Source of the DNA: Clostridia bacterium
GTDB lineage: Bacteria > Bacillota > Clostridia > Christensenellales > Borkfalkiaceae
Length of the DNA: 6,688 bases
Direction of reading: 5' to 3'
Assembly: GCA_900768525.1 (NCBI GenBank)
Contig: CAAGDF010000006.1
Span: 1-6,688, forward strand
A program made the position numbers and the translations under genes. The notes below the pieces were generated by a model that was given only the letters and a program-made list of their open reading frames with translations, was not told the origin of the DNA and did no database searches. Below are positions 1 through 6,688 of this stretch, one piece after another. Position 1 is the stretch's first letter. Each line of letters starts with the position of its first letter.

Positions 1-347
1 AGAAGAACGCGGCATGGAAATTTGCCGAATATATCGGCGGCAAAACGGGTCAGACCGCTCAATCGCTTTCGGGCTTTGCAATTCCCTCGCAAAAAGAAAT
101 CGCTAATTCCGAAGTATTCCTTCAGAGCGATAAAAACCCGCAAAACTCTATAGTTTTTGTTCGCGCAGCCGAATACGAAACCCCGGGCGACTGGTGGTAT
201 CTTACCGACAAGCTGTGGATCGATGGTTGGGCAGGCGTTCTTAACGGCGACGTAAGAAACGGCAAAAAGACGTTATCTCAGTTTGAAACCGACGAAAAGT
301 ATTTAAAGACCTGGGAACAGTTAAAGGAATACACCAAGAAGAAATAA
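1..347 (+). CDS. Extracellular sugar-binding protein of an ABC importer, C-terminal part only
   Basis: This is an open frame from the left edge (codons from base 3) to a TAA at 345-347, giving 114 residues. It looks like the C-terminal lobe of a family 1 extracellular solute-binding protein, the lipoprotein that captures oligosaccharides outside the cell and hands them to the permeases. The visible text fits that family: a helix reading AAWKFAEYIGG near the edge, then SGFAIPSQKEIA (the usual 'not a suitable end, pick up the next segment' region), then a Trp-rich stretch GDWWYLTDKLWIDGWAGVLNG, and a lysine-rich amphipathic tail ending in KEYTKKK. The position directly before two CUT1-type permeases supports the call strongly, because binding protein-MalF-MalG is the standard order. 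The start, signal peptide and lipobox lie outside the window, so the ligand cannot be judged. The C-terminus itself looks normal and not truncated. Confidence 0.85.
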   Translation, partial: KNAAWKFAEYIGGKTGQTAQSLSGFAIPSQKEIANSEVFLQSDKNPQNSIVFVRAAEYETPGDWWYLTDKLWIDGWAGVLNGDVRNGKKTLSQFETDEKYLKTWEQLKEYTKKK

Positions 348-356
348 GGCTCTTTT

Positions 357-363
357 GAGGAGG
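357..363 (+). promoter_or_regulatory. Strong ribosome binding site of the first permease gene
   Basis: GAGGAGG lies 6 bases before the ATG at 370. It decides the start: an in-frame TTG at 355 would place this site inside the coding region, so the ATG at 370 is the better start. The site sits in the 22-base gap after the binding-protein stop. Confidence 0.85.
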
Positions 364-369
364 AAAATT

Positions 370-1335
370 ATGAGTTTCGCAAGAAATTCGTCCGCAGACT
401 GCGGCGGGAGTGCACAATCCGGCGCGCCCGCCGCGGGCTTTAAAAGGAAGAAAAGCGTAAATAAAGAGGAAATTGCGGGAACGCTGCTTGCATCCATTCC
501 TATCATAGGTTTTTTAATTTTCGGGCTTGTTCCGCTGGTGCTTGCGCTTGCTATGGCGTTTTTGCACATGCGCGGTTTCGGGTTCGAGGGCGCAACGCCC
601 GCGGGGTTCGATAACTTTAAAACGGTACTTACCGATCCCGTATTCGTTCATTCCATAGGCAACACGTTCCGTATGGGTGCAAGCGTGCTTATAAGTCAGG
701 TTTTCGCCCTGTTTATAGCATACTTTTTAAGTCGTCCCATTCGCGGCAAAAAGTTTTTCAGAACGTTGTTTTTCGTTCCGTACGTTTGCTCGGTCGTTGC
801 GATAACCCTTATGTGGAAATATATGTTCAACACCAACTACGGAATTATCAACCAGATTCTCGGCAGAACGGGCGATAACGCTATAGAGTGGCTCGGCGAC
901 TCCAAGTATTACACATGGGCTATCATTATTATGAGCGTATGGTCGGGCATGGGCTTCGGTATTGTTTTGTATACCGCCGCGCTTACCAACGTAAACAACA
1001 ATATGATCGAAGCCGCAAAAATCGACGGAGCGGGCGGAGCAAGAACGTTTTTGAGCATTGTTTTGCCGTCTATTTCTCCTACGAGTTTTTACCTTCTTGT
1101 AATGGGCGTTATAGGCGCGTTGCAGGCGTTTGCCGTAACCAACGTATTAAGTGCGGACGGCGGACCTAACAACGACGGCATAACCATAGTTTTCTATTTG
1201 TATCGTCGCGTGTTTGCGTATAACAACACCATGGGCGAGGCTAGCGCATCGGCATGGATACTTTCTGCAATGATACTTGTAGTCACTGCGATACAGTTTA
1301 TCGTTTCGAAATATTGGGTGAGTTATGATGACTAA
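370..1335 (+). CDS. ABC sugar transporter permease, MalF/UgpA type (CUT1 family)
   Basis: This 321-residue inner-membrane protein is one half of the channel of a CUT1-type carbohydrate importer. About six hydrophobic segments can be read, the first near residues 37-63 and the second near 101-121. The cytoplasmic EAA loop, which docks on the ATPase, starts at E214 with EAAKIDGAGG and is followed by the typical LPSISPT turn. The segment SADGGPNNDG near the last periplasmic loop and the tail ending in WVSYDD are also usual for MalF/UgpA-like permeases. I chose the ATG at 370 because a GAGGAGG site sits 6 bases upstream; a TTG at 355 would add five residues encoded by that site. The first ~30 residues are rich in Ser, Ala and Gly and end in a basic FKRKKS patch, a cytoplasmic extension longer than in many relatives. 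The gene follows the binding protein by 22 bases and overlaps the next permease. Its substrate cannot be told from sequence; the neighbours suggest a plant-derived oligosaccharide. Confidence 0.93.
   Translation: MSFARNSSADCGGSAQSGAPAAGFKRKKSVNKEEIAGTLLASIPIIGFLIFGLVPLVLALAMAFLHMRGFGFEGATPAGFDNFKTVLTDPVFVHSIGNTFRMGASVLISQVFALFIAYFLSRPIRGKKFFRTLFFVPYVCSVVAITLMWKYMFNTNYGIINQILGRTGDNAIEWLGDSKYYTWAIIIMSVWSGMGFGIVLYTAALTNVNNNMIEAAKIDGAGGARTFLSIVLPSISPTSFYLLVMGVIGALQAFAVTNVLSADGGPNNDGITIVFYLYRRVFAYNNTMGEASASAWILSAMILVVTAIQFIVSKYWVSYDD
1317..1322 (+). promoter_or_regulatory. Probable ribosome binding site of the second permease, inside the first permease gene
   Basis: GGTGAG lies within the last codons of the upstream gene. 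It is 2 bases from the ATG at 1325 and 5 bases from the second in-frame ATG at 1328. The spacing favours 1328 as the true start. The match to the anti-Shine-Dalgarno sequence is only moderate, and translational coupling through the overlap may help initiation. Confidence 0.5.
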
Positions 1336-2233
1336 CGCGAACGTATATAACAACGGAACGGCAGGTTTCAAAAAAAGCAAAGCATCGCAAACAGCGTCTA
1401 AAGTGCTTATCTATTTCGTGCTTATTTTGTATGCCGTAATAATCATTTTTCCGTTTTCGATAATTATTTTAACCTCGTTCAAAACTATGGCTGACGCAAG
1501 GTCTATGACCTTTGAATGGATTCCCGCAAACGGATTTACGCTTGAGGGCTATATCGAAGCGTTCGAGTTCAGGGCAAACCCGGACAGTTCGCTCCCGACG
1601 CTCATGCGCAGCTTTATAAATACCGTTTTATACATTATTCCGCCGACGATTATCGGTTTGTTCACCTCGTCGATGGCGGCTTACGCTTTTGCCAAACTTA
1701 AATTCCGCGCAAAAAACGTAATGTACAGTATTTTGCTTGCCACCATGATGATCCCGGGGACGATCACCATCGCGCCGCAATTCGCTATTTACGACGCTAT
1801 TCAGTGGGTAGACACTCCGCTTCCTCTTATGATTCCCGGTATGTTCGGCGCGGCTGCATGCGTATTCTTTATGCGTCAGTTCTTCTCGGGAATACCCGAT
1901 AGTTTAGTCGAAGCCGCAAAGCTCGACGGCGAAAGTTATATCGGCATATTCTTCCGCATAATGGTACCGCTGTCCGTTCCCGCGCTCATTGCGCAAGGAC
2001 TGCTCGGCTTCATCGGCGGTTATAACGATTATTTTAACCCGCTCATTTACTTGCAATCGTCCGAGATTCAGACTTTGCAGGTTGCATTGCGTACTTTCTC
2101 TACCGTTTACGTTCAAAAACCCAACATAGTTATGGCGGGAACGGTTATCGCGCTTGTTCCTATGCTGATAATATACTTTTTCGCACAGGACTACTTTATC
2201 GATGGTATAGCGGCAAGCGGTCTTAAATCGTAA
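1325..2233 (+). CDS. ABC sugar transporter permease, MalG/UgpE type (CUT1 family)
   Basis: This protein of 302 residues (301 if the ATG at 1328 is used) is the partner channel subunit of the importer. It has a short polar N-terminus, then a first membrane segment near residues 27-50 that ends in TSFKTMADA, the signature of the MalG side of the family. Further segments lie near 98-121, 131-155, 165-186, 215-240 and 268-292, six in all. The EAA loop starts at E196 with EAAKLDGESYIG, leading to a VPLSVPA turn; it mirrors the EAAKIDG loop of the first permease, as expected for two subunits that contact one ATPase dimer. The tail IDGIAASGLKS is the usual end of this family. The coding region overlaps the first permease by 11 bases in another frame, which implies co-transcription and probably coupled translation that keeps the two subunits in balance. 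No ATPase gene follows; the next gene encodes a glycosidase. Confidence 0.93.
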   Translation: MMTNANVYNNGTAGFKKSKASQTASKVLIYFVLILYAVIIIFPFSIIILTSFKTMADARSMTFEWIPANGFTLEGYIEAFEFRANPDSSLPTLMRSFINTVLYIIPPTIIGLFTSSMAAYAFAKLKFRAKNVMYSILLATMMIPGTITIAPQFAIYDAIQWVDTPLPLMIPGMFGAAACVFFMRQFFSGIPDSLVEAAKLDGESYIGIFFRIMVPLSVPALIAQGLLGFIGGYNDYFNPLIYLQSSEIQTLQVALRTFSTVYVQKPNIVMAGTVIALVPMLIIYFFAQDYFIDGIAASGLKS

Positions 2234-2262
2234 CGCTGCTTTATCTCTACATAAATAAAAAA

Positions 2263-2278
2263 AGGAGAAACTTTTTCC
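2263..2278 (+). promoter_or_regulatory. Ribosome binding site of the GH43 gene, within a small possible hairpin
   Basis: AGGAG at 2263-2267 is 13 bases from the ATG at 2281, longer than the usual 5-9. The bases GGAGAA (2264-2269) can pair with TTTTCC (2273-2278), one pair being G-U, around a three-base loop. No alternative in-frame start sits closer. The 47-base gap 2234-2280 is otherwise AT-rich with no terminator-like stem and no clear promoter. The hairpin is short and its function is unproven. Confidence 0.55.
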
Positions 2279-2280
2279 GT

Positions 2281-5200
2281 ATGAAAAAAGCTAAAATATT
2301 ATCGCTTATTCTGGCGGTGGGAATGGTAACAGGCATTGCTTCGTCCTGTACGAATAAAAATCAGAACGAAGCCGCTACCGTTTTAACCCGTGATAATTAT
2401 AACGCCGAACTTTTAAGCGAAGCCGAAAAAGTAAGCACGGGCTACAACGGCAATTTGTTCTACGTCAACACGCTTGAATTTCAGGTCGCCGATCCGTCCG
2501 TAATATACATTTCGGAGGGCGACGAAGCAGGTTATTTTTACGCCTACGGCACGAGCGACGAAATCGGTTGCCATGGCTTTCAGGCTTGGCGATCCAAAGA
2601 TTTATCGCACTGGGAATGTACGGGCATAGCCTATACACCCGATTACAGCGTTACATGGGCGGTTAACAACTATTGGGCGCCCGAAGTAATTTACGACGCA
2701 AAGACCAAACTGTATTATATGTTTTATAACGCATATAATCAGAATGCGAACAACAGGCTCTGTCTGTCGGTTGCGTATTCGTCCTCGCCCAAAGGTCCGT
2801 TCGTTTCGCCCGACGGCAGAAAGGATGCCAACGGCGATTTGCTTTCGGCATCGAAACCCGTTTTCGATGTAACCACGAACAATCCCGCGATCGCCGCTTT
2901 AGAGAAACAAAATCCCGGAATCTCGCGCACTCACGCGCTTGACGCCAGTCCGTTCATAGATCCCGTAACCAATGAAAAGTATCTGTTCTTCAGTTACTAC
3001 AACGATTACGGCGAGGGTTCTTTCATCTACGGTTTGAAGATGAAAGACTGGTTCACGCCTGATTACTCCACACTCACCATGCTGACTTATCCCGGATATG
3101 AAACGGTAGAGGGCGGCAGACGCTTCGACACTAAACAGCGCGTTTCGGAGGGCAGCGTAAACGAAGGTCCGTTTATGATTTACAAAGATGGTAAGTATTA
3201 TATGACTTACAGTGCGTTCGGGTATACCGATGCGCGTTATCGCGTGAAACAGGCTATAGCCGATTCGCCTCTCGGTACTTTCAGAAAAATAAACGAAGAC
3301 GACGGCGGTATAGTTGTTTCTTCCGATGTTGTCAACTGGAATCACATAGTCAGCGCCGGGCATCACAGTTTCATTCAATGCGGTAACGAATTATTTATCG
3401 CTTATCATACCTTTAAAAACCGTACAAGCATAGCGGGAGGCAGAGCGCTCGCCCTCGACAGGATTGTCTGGACTAAAAACACCGACGGCATAAACGTAAT
3501 GCATACAAACGGCCCCACATGGTCGGTTCAGCCTCTTCCCGAATTTTTGTCGGGTTATAAGGATATCGCGTCCGAAGCGACCGTTACGGCAAGCAATACC
3601 AAAGCGGGCAGCAAGATCGAATATCTTACCGACGGTCTTGTAAAATATAAGGAATTCGATCTTGTAACCGAATACACCGCAAACGGCGGGCAGTCGGTCA
3701 TAACCTTAACGTGGGATACCTTCAAAACCGTGCGCGGTCTTATGATTTACAACTCGTACGACTATCTGAAATCTTTCGTTTCGGTCAATAAAGTGGAGTT
3801 CGAGTATAAAAAAGCCGACGACAAAACCGCAACCGCGGTTATAAACAACCTGCCGTTCGACTGGGATTGGAACTGCGAAGCCGAAGACAGCTTTATGCGC
3901 CCCGGCGGAGCCGCAATCGCGGAATTTAACGAAATGCCCGTAAAGAGCATTAAAATCTACGTAACCTCGGCTCAGGGTGCGGACGACCTCGCTTTAAGCG
4001 AAATCTTCGTAATGGGCAAGGACAGCGAATGTGCGGGCGTAAGTTCGTTCGGAAAATATTCTTACGAAAACGCGTCTTACGGTTCGTCGCATATCGATAA
4101 TCAAAGCGCAACGTTCGGCAGGGTGGCGGGCACAAAATCGCTCGAAACCTCTTACGGTTACGACCTCAGCCACGACGACGGCACCGCAAACGCTTATATC
4201 GAACAGAAGGGCGTTTCCGACCAATACGCTTATTTTAAAGACGTATATTCCGCTACGTTCTATGCCGAAGCTGAATTTACCGTTACCGCAAGCAAGGCTT
4301 ATTCAAACGACAAATACCCCAAATTCGGTATTGCTATGACTTGCGACGACAATTACTCCAACACCATATTTTTCTATGTGGACGCGGTTAACTATACCAA
4401 CGCTTTCGTCGGCTGCGCTCAGCGTAGGCTCGATAACAGCGATTGGGACTGGAACGCTACCGAACAGCTCGTCGGCGTGGACGGCATAAAATACACGAAC
4501 GATAACTACGTTAAACTTGCCGTTTTAAGAAAGGGCAACGAGTTCTACCTTATCTGTAACGACAGACTTGCCATTTATTACGACAGTTTCAACGTTTTCA
4601 GTTCGGATCAGAACGCGGCTGTAGGTTTTCTGACGTTTAACACGCCGCTTAAAATCAAGAACTACTCGGCTACCACCGACGCGTCGGTAATAGCCGAAAA
4701 GAGCAGAATTTACGCCGATTCCATAAACGGCGAATCATTCGGCAAGTCGGGCGAATATTCAAGCACAAGCGGTTGGAACTTCGCCGATGACAGAGGCGAT
4801 AACCCAAACGCCACCCAGACGCTTACCGGCGATCAGTACGCATATTTCAAAAATTTCAGCGGAACGCAGTTCTATGTCGAAACCGAAATATCCGTAACTC
4901 AGGATATGGGCGATCCGTTCCCCAAATTCGGTATCTTCGCAAGAAACGGAAGCAACACTTTCTTCTTCTATATCGACGGTTCGGCATCGTACACCGCTAA
5001 AAGAGTGGGGTATGTATCTCGCATAAACAACGGCGATTGGGGTTGGGGGAATGCTCAATACAATGCCGAAACACCCGTTCCCGCTATGGGCGATTATAAA
5101 GACGGTAAATACGTTAAACTCGGGCTTTTGCGTGACGGTAATACGTTCAAAATGTACGTTAACGACGAGCTCGTCCTCACCGTAACCGACGTTGAAGGTT

Positions 5201-5301
5201 TCGGCGCTGCCGACGAAAGCGTTTGCGGGATTTTATCGTTCACCACGGGCATCAATATCAAAAATTATTCGGTTACGGCCGACGTATCAAAAATCAAATA
5301 A
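2281..5301 (+). CDS. Secreted lipoprotein glycosidase: GH43 catalytic domain, discoidin-like domain and two tandem jelly-roll domains
   Basis: This 1006-residue enzyme is probably anchored outside the membrane. The leader has MKKAK, a hydrophobic core and a lipobox ASSC with Cys at 23; Ala at position -3 is less usual than Leu. Residues ~50-420 form a GH43 five-bladed propeller with all three acidic catalytic positions: D71 in ADPSV (base), D221 in LDASPFIDP (pKa-tuning) and E295 in NEGPF (acid). WAPE at 132-135 and GHH at 360-362 are also family-typical. GH43 enzymes invert, and most release L-arabinose or D-xylose from arabinan, arabinoxylan or xylan; the subfamily and substrate here are not resolved. 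Residues ~428-579 resemble a discoidin/F5-8C (CBM32-like) domain. Residues ~590-1006 hold two related beta-rich domains of LamG/ConA type, likely sugar-binding. The gene lies 47 bases after the transporter genes and 27 before GH2, which suggests that its products are imported and cut further inside. The catalytic call is secure; accessory-domain names are by eye only. Confidence 0.9.
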   Translation: MKKAKILSLILAVGMVTGIASSCTNKNQNEAATVLTRDNYNAELLSEAEKVSTGYNGNLFYVNTLEFQVADPSVIYISEGDEAGYFYAYGTSDEIGCHGFQAWRSKDLSHWECTGIAYTPDYSVTWAVNNYWAPEVIYDAKTKLYYMFYNAYNQNANNRLCLSVAYSSSPKGPFVSPDGRKDANGDLLSASKPVFDVTTNNPAIAALEKQNPGISRTHALDASPFIDPVTNEKYLFFSYYNDYGEGSFIYGLKMKDWFTPDYSTLTMLTYPGYETVEGGRRFDTKQRVSEGSVNEGPFMIYKDGKYYMTYSAFGYTDARYRVKQAIADSPLGTFRKINEDDGGIVVSSDVVNWNHIVSAGHHSFIQCGNELFIAYHTFKNRTSIAGGRALALDRIVWTKNTDGINVMHTNGPTWSVQPLPEFLSGYKDIASEATVTASNTKAGSKIEYLTDGLVKYKEFDLVTEYTANGGQSVITLTWDTFKTVRGLMIYNSYDYLKSFVSVNKVEFEYKKADDKTATAVINNLPFDWDWNCEAEDSFMRPGGAAIAEFNEMPVKSIKIYVTSAQGADDLALSEIFVMGKDSECAGVSSFGKYSYENASYGSSHIDNQSATFGRVAGTKSLETSYGYDLSHDDGTANAYIEQKGVSDQYAYFKDVYSATFYAEAEFTVTASKAYSNDKYPKFGIAMTCDDNYSNTIFFYVDAVNYTNAFVGCAQRRLDNSDWDWNATEQLVGVDGIKYTNDNYVKLAVLRKGNEFYLICNDRLAIYYDSFNVFSSDQNAAVGFLTFNTPLKIKNYSATTDASVIAEKSRIYADSINGESFGKSGEYSSTSGWNFADDRGDNPNATQTLTGDQYAYFKNFSGTQFYVETEISVTQDMGDPFPKFGIFARNGSNTFFFYIDGSASYTAKRVGYVSRINNGDWGWGNAQYNAETPVPAMGDYKDGKYVKLGLLRDGNTFKMYVNDELVLTVTDVEGFGAADESVCGILSFTTGINIKNYSVTADVSKIK
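4219..4680 (+). repeat. First copy of a tandem protein-domain duplication in the GH43 lipoprotein
   Basis: This is the core of copy 1, residues 647-800. It begins DQYAYFK and ends KIKNYSATTD, and contains PKFGI, FFYVD, DWDWN (721-725), YVKLAVLRKGNEF and a closing strand. The same landmarks recur in the same order about 204 residues later. A less conserved lead-in from about residue 592 probably belongs to the same domain. Identity with copy 2 is roughly 40% by eye at the protein level and weak in DNA, so the duplication is old. Confidence 0.85.
4831..5283 (+). repeat. Second copy of the tandem protein-domain duplication in the GH43 lipoprotein
   Basis: This is the core of copy 2, residues 851-1001. 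It begins DQYAYFK and ends NIKNYSVTAD, with PKFGI, FFYID, DWGWG (919-923) and YVKLGLLRDGNTF between. It is a few residues shorter than copy 1 because of small gaps after the first strand. The fold looks like an all-beta jelly roll of the LamG/concanavalin kind, usual for carbohydrate binding; no catalytic signature is apparent. Confidence 0.85.
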
Positions 5302-5315
5302 TAACCGAAATTTGC

Positions 5316-5321
5316 AAGGAG
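5316..5321 (+). promoter_or_regulatory. Ribosome binding site of the GH2 gene
   Basis: AAGGAG lies 7 bases before the ATG at 5329, in the 27-base gap after the GH43 stop. It fixes the start of the GH2 gene and gives it its own initiation site within the operon. Confidence 0.85.
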
Positions 5322-5328
5322 TAAAATT

Positions 5329-6688
5329 ATGAATATCAGAAACGAGTACCCTCGTCCTCAACAAAAAAGGAACGACTGGTTTACGCTTAACGGCGAGTGG
5401 GATTTTTGTTTCGACGACGCCGACGAGGGCTTGAAAAACCAATTCGCCCTCGGCAACGGCTTCGATAAAAAAATCGTCGTTCCGTTCCCGTATCAGTATA
5501 AAGCAAGCGGCATCGGCGACGAAAGCGTGCACGAAATCGTTTGGTATAAAAAGCAGTTCAGTGTGAACGACCTCGATAAAAACTATCTGCTTTGCTTCGG
5601 CGGCGTTGATTACGTTTGCGACGTTTATTTGAACGGCATGCATGTCGGTTCGCACGAGGGCGCGTACACCGAGTTCGACGTCGACGTTACCAAATATCTT
5701 AAAAAGGGCGAAAACCTGCTCGTATTGCGCGTTTACGACCCCGAAAAGTGCGATATTCCGCGCGGAAAACAGTCGTGGAAAGGCGAACGTTTCGGCTGTT
5801 GGTATGTACCCGTAACGGGCGTTTGGAAAAGCGTATGGATGGAGTGCTTCAATAAGGACTACGTTGCCGAAAGAACGCTTTTTACCTCGATAGACGAGGG
5901 CAAAGTTTACGGCGAAATCGAAACCGCTTATTCCTTTGCCGACAAGGCGGAAATCATCGTTTACGCGGGCGAAAAAGAGCAAACCTCGGCGCGATTCCGC
6001 GTTGAAAACGGCAGAGTTCGCTACAACGTTTCGGTGAAGAATAATCTCGAAATCGACAAAATCAATTTGTGGTCGCCCGAAAATCCCTATCTTTACGGCA
6101 TACGTTACAAAATTTATAAGGGCGATGAACTTCTCGACGAAATCGTTTCGCGCTTTGGCATGCGTAAAATCTCGGTCGAAAACGGCATAATTTGTCTGAA
6201 CAACAAGCCGTACTATCAAAAACTTATCCTCGACCAAGGCTATTTCGGCGACGGCGGTCTTACCGCTTTATCCGTAGATCAGCTTAAAGAAACCATTGTT
6301 TTAATGAAGCAGGCGGGCTTTAACGGCGCGCGCAAGCATCAGAAGATAGAAGATCCGTATTTCTATTATTTTGCGGACGAACTCGGTTTTCTGACATGGC
6401 TTGAAATGCCGTCGGCATACAATTTCGGCAAGACCGAAATTCAGGCGTTCAACACGCAAATCGTAGATATCATCGCACAAAATTGCTCGTTCACCTCTAT
6501 TGTCGCATACGTTCCTCTTAACGAAAGTTGGGGCGTAGACGCAATCGTAAGCGACAAACATCAGCAAGCGTTTGCAAAAAGCCTTTACTACACGATAAAG
6601 GCGCTCGACGATACCCGCCTTGTCAGCACCAACGACGGGTGGGAGGGCGTAACCGAAAGCGATATCATTACCGTTCACGACTACTGCC
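5329..6688 (+). CDS. Cytoplasmic glycoside hydrolase family 2 enzyme, N-terminal ~453 residues (runs off the right edge)
   Basis: The frame is open from ATG 5329 to the edge, with no stop. The layout is that of GH2: a sugar-binding jelly roll (about residues 16-172, with LNGEWDF, VYLNG and TGVWKSVW), an immunoglobulin-like beta sandwich (about 178-282, with WSPENPYLY near its middle and RFGMRKI at its end) and the start of a TIM barrel (from about 290, with LDQGYF, FNGARKHQK and EMPSAY). E399 in PLNES is the predicted acid/base; the nucleophile Glu lies beyond the window. GH2 enzymes are retaining, and include beta-galactosidases, beta-glucuronidases, beta-mannosidases and alpha-L-arabinopyranosidases; the LDQGY and RKHQK text points to a branch usually annotated only as GH2, so I give no substrate. 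There is no signal peptide, so it should act inside the cell on imported oligosaccharides. It follows the GH43 gene by 27 bases, probably in the same operon. Confidence 0.92.
   Translation, partial: MNIRNEYPRPQQKRNDWFTLNGEWDFCFDDADEGLKNQFALGNGFDKKIVVPFPYQYKASGIGDESVHEIVWYKKQFSVNDLDKNYLLCFGGVDYVCDVYLNGMHVGSHEGAYTEFDVDVTKYLKKGENLLVLRVYDPEKCDIPRGKQSWKGERFGCWYVPVTGVWKSVWMECFNKDYVAERTLFTSIDEGKVYGEIETAYSFADKAEIIVYAGEKEQTSARFRVENGRVRYNVSVKNNLEIDKINLWSPENPYLYGIRYKIYKGDELLDEIVSRFGMRKISVENGIICLNNKPYYQKLILDQGYFGDGGLTALSVDQLKETIVLMKQAGFNGARKHQKIEDPYFYYFADELGFLTWLEMPSAYNFGKTEIQAFNTQIVDIIAQNCSFTSIVAYVPLNESWGVDAIVSDKHQQAFAKSLYYTIKALDDTRLVSTNDGWEGVTESDIITVHDYC

Noticed and set aside
355..369. TTG at 355 as the start of the first permease
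   Set aside because: The codons from 355 to 369 are the ribosome binding site and its spacer; the ATG at 370 has ideal spacing.
2234..2280. Possible terminator or promoter between the second permease and the GH43 gene
   Set aside because: The 47-base gap is AT-rich, but I see no GC-rich stem followed by a T-run and no convincing -35/-10 pair; the only pairing is the weak stem around the ribosome binding site.
2899..3378. A 159-codon open frame on the minus strand
   Set aside because: It is antisense to the GH43 catalytic domain, which carries all expected catalytic residues on the plus strand.
4219..5283. Recent duplication or assembly artefact in the GH43 gene
   Set aside because: The two copies match only in scattered codons at the DNA level and differ by small gaps, so this is an old in-frame domain duplication and not a sequencing or assembly error.
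5287..6237. A 316-codon open frame on the minus strand opposite the GH2 gene
   Set aside because: It lies antisense to a clearly recognisable GH2 enzyme with its own ribosome binding site. Its translation shows no recognisable domain and is explained by the GH2 codon pattern (few stop complements in that frame).
6301..6678. A 125-codon open frame on the minus strand
   Set aside because: It is antisense to the GH2 TIM-barrel region and has no recognisable protein signature.

Overview
The window carries five genes, all on the + strand and tightly packed, which form a carbohydrate-utilisation cluster of the kind found in Gram-positive (Bacillota/Clostridia-like) bacteria. The inferred order is: the end of a sugar-binding protein (1-347), an ABC sugar permease of the MalF/UgpA type (370-1335), a second permease of the MalG/UgpE type (1325-2233), a very large lipoprotein glycosidase of family GH43 with accessory domains (2281-5301), and the first ~453 residues of a cytoplasmic family GH2 glycosidase that runs off the right edge (5329-6688). 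Gaps between genes are 22, -11, 47 and 27 bases, and I see no terminator or internal promoter, so one transcript that begins left of the window is the simplest reading.

The host is probably a low-to-mid GC member of the Clostridia, perhaps an uncultured gut lineage. This is inferred from the purine-rich Shine-Dalgarno sites, the CUT1-type ABC importer used in place of a SusC/SusD pair, and a large glycosidase with a lipoprotein-type leader in the same cluster. No taxonomic marker gene is present, so this is only a moderate-confidence inference.

How the parts should work together: the GH43 lipoprotein would be anchored outside the membrane and trim side chains or ends from a plant-type glycan (arabinose- or xylose-containing polymers are the usual GH43 substrates). 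The solute-binding protein and two permeases would import the oligosaccharides, and the GH2 enzyme, which has no signal peptide, would cleave them inside. The transporter ATPase is not in the window; CUT1 systems in Bacillota often share one MsmK/MsmX-type ATPase encoded elsewhere. No regulator is visible.

No stretch over 300 bases lacks a gene. I see no RNA genes, mobile elements, CRISPR arrays or attachment sites. The most distinctive item is the GH43 protein: an intact catalytic domain followed by a discoidin-like domain and two diverged tandem copies of a jelly-roll (LamG/ConA-like) domain. I found no evidence for a truly new type of system; the unknowns are the glycan target and the role of the tandem C-terminal domains.
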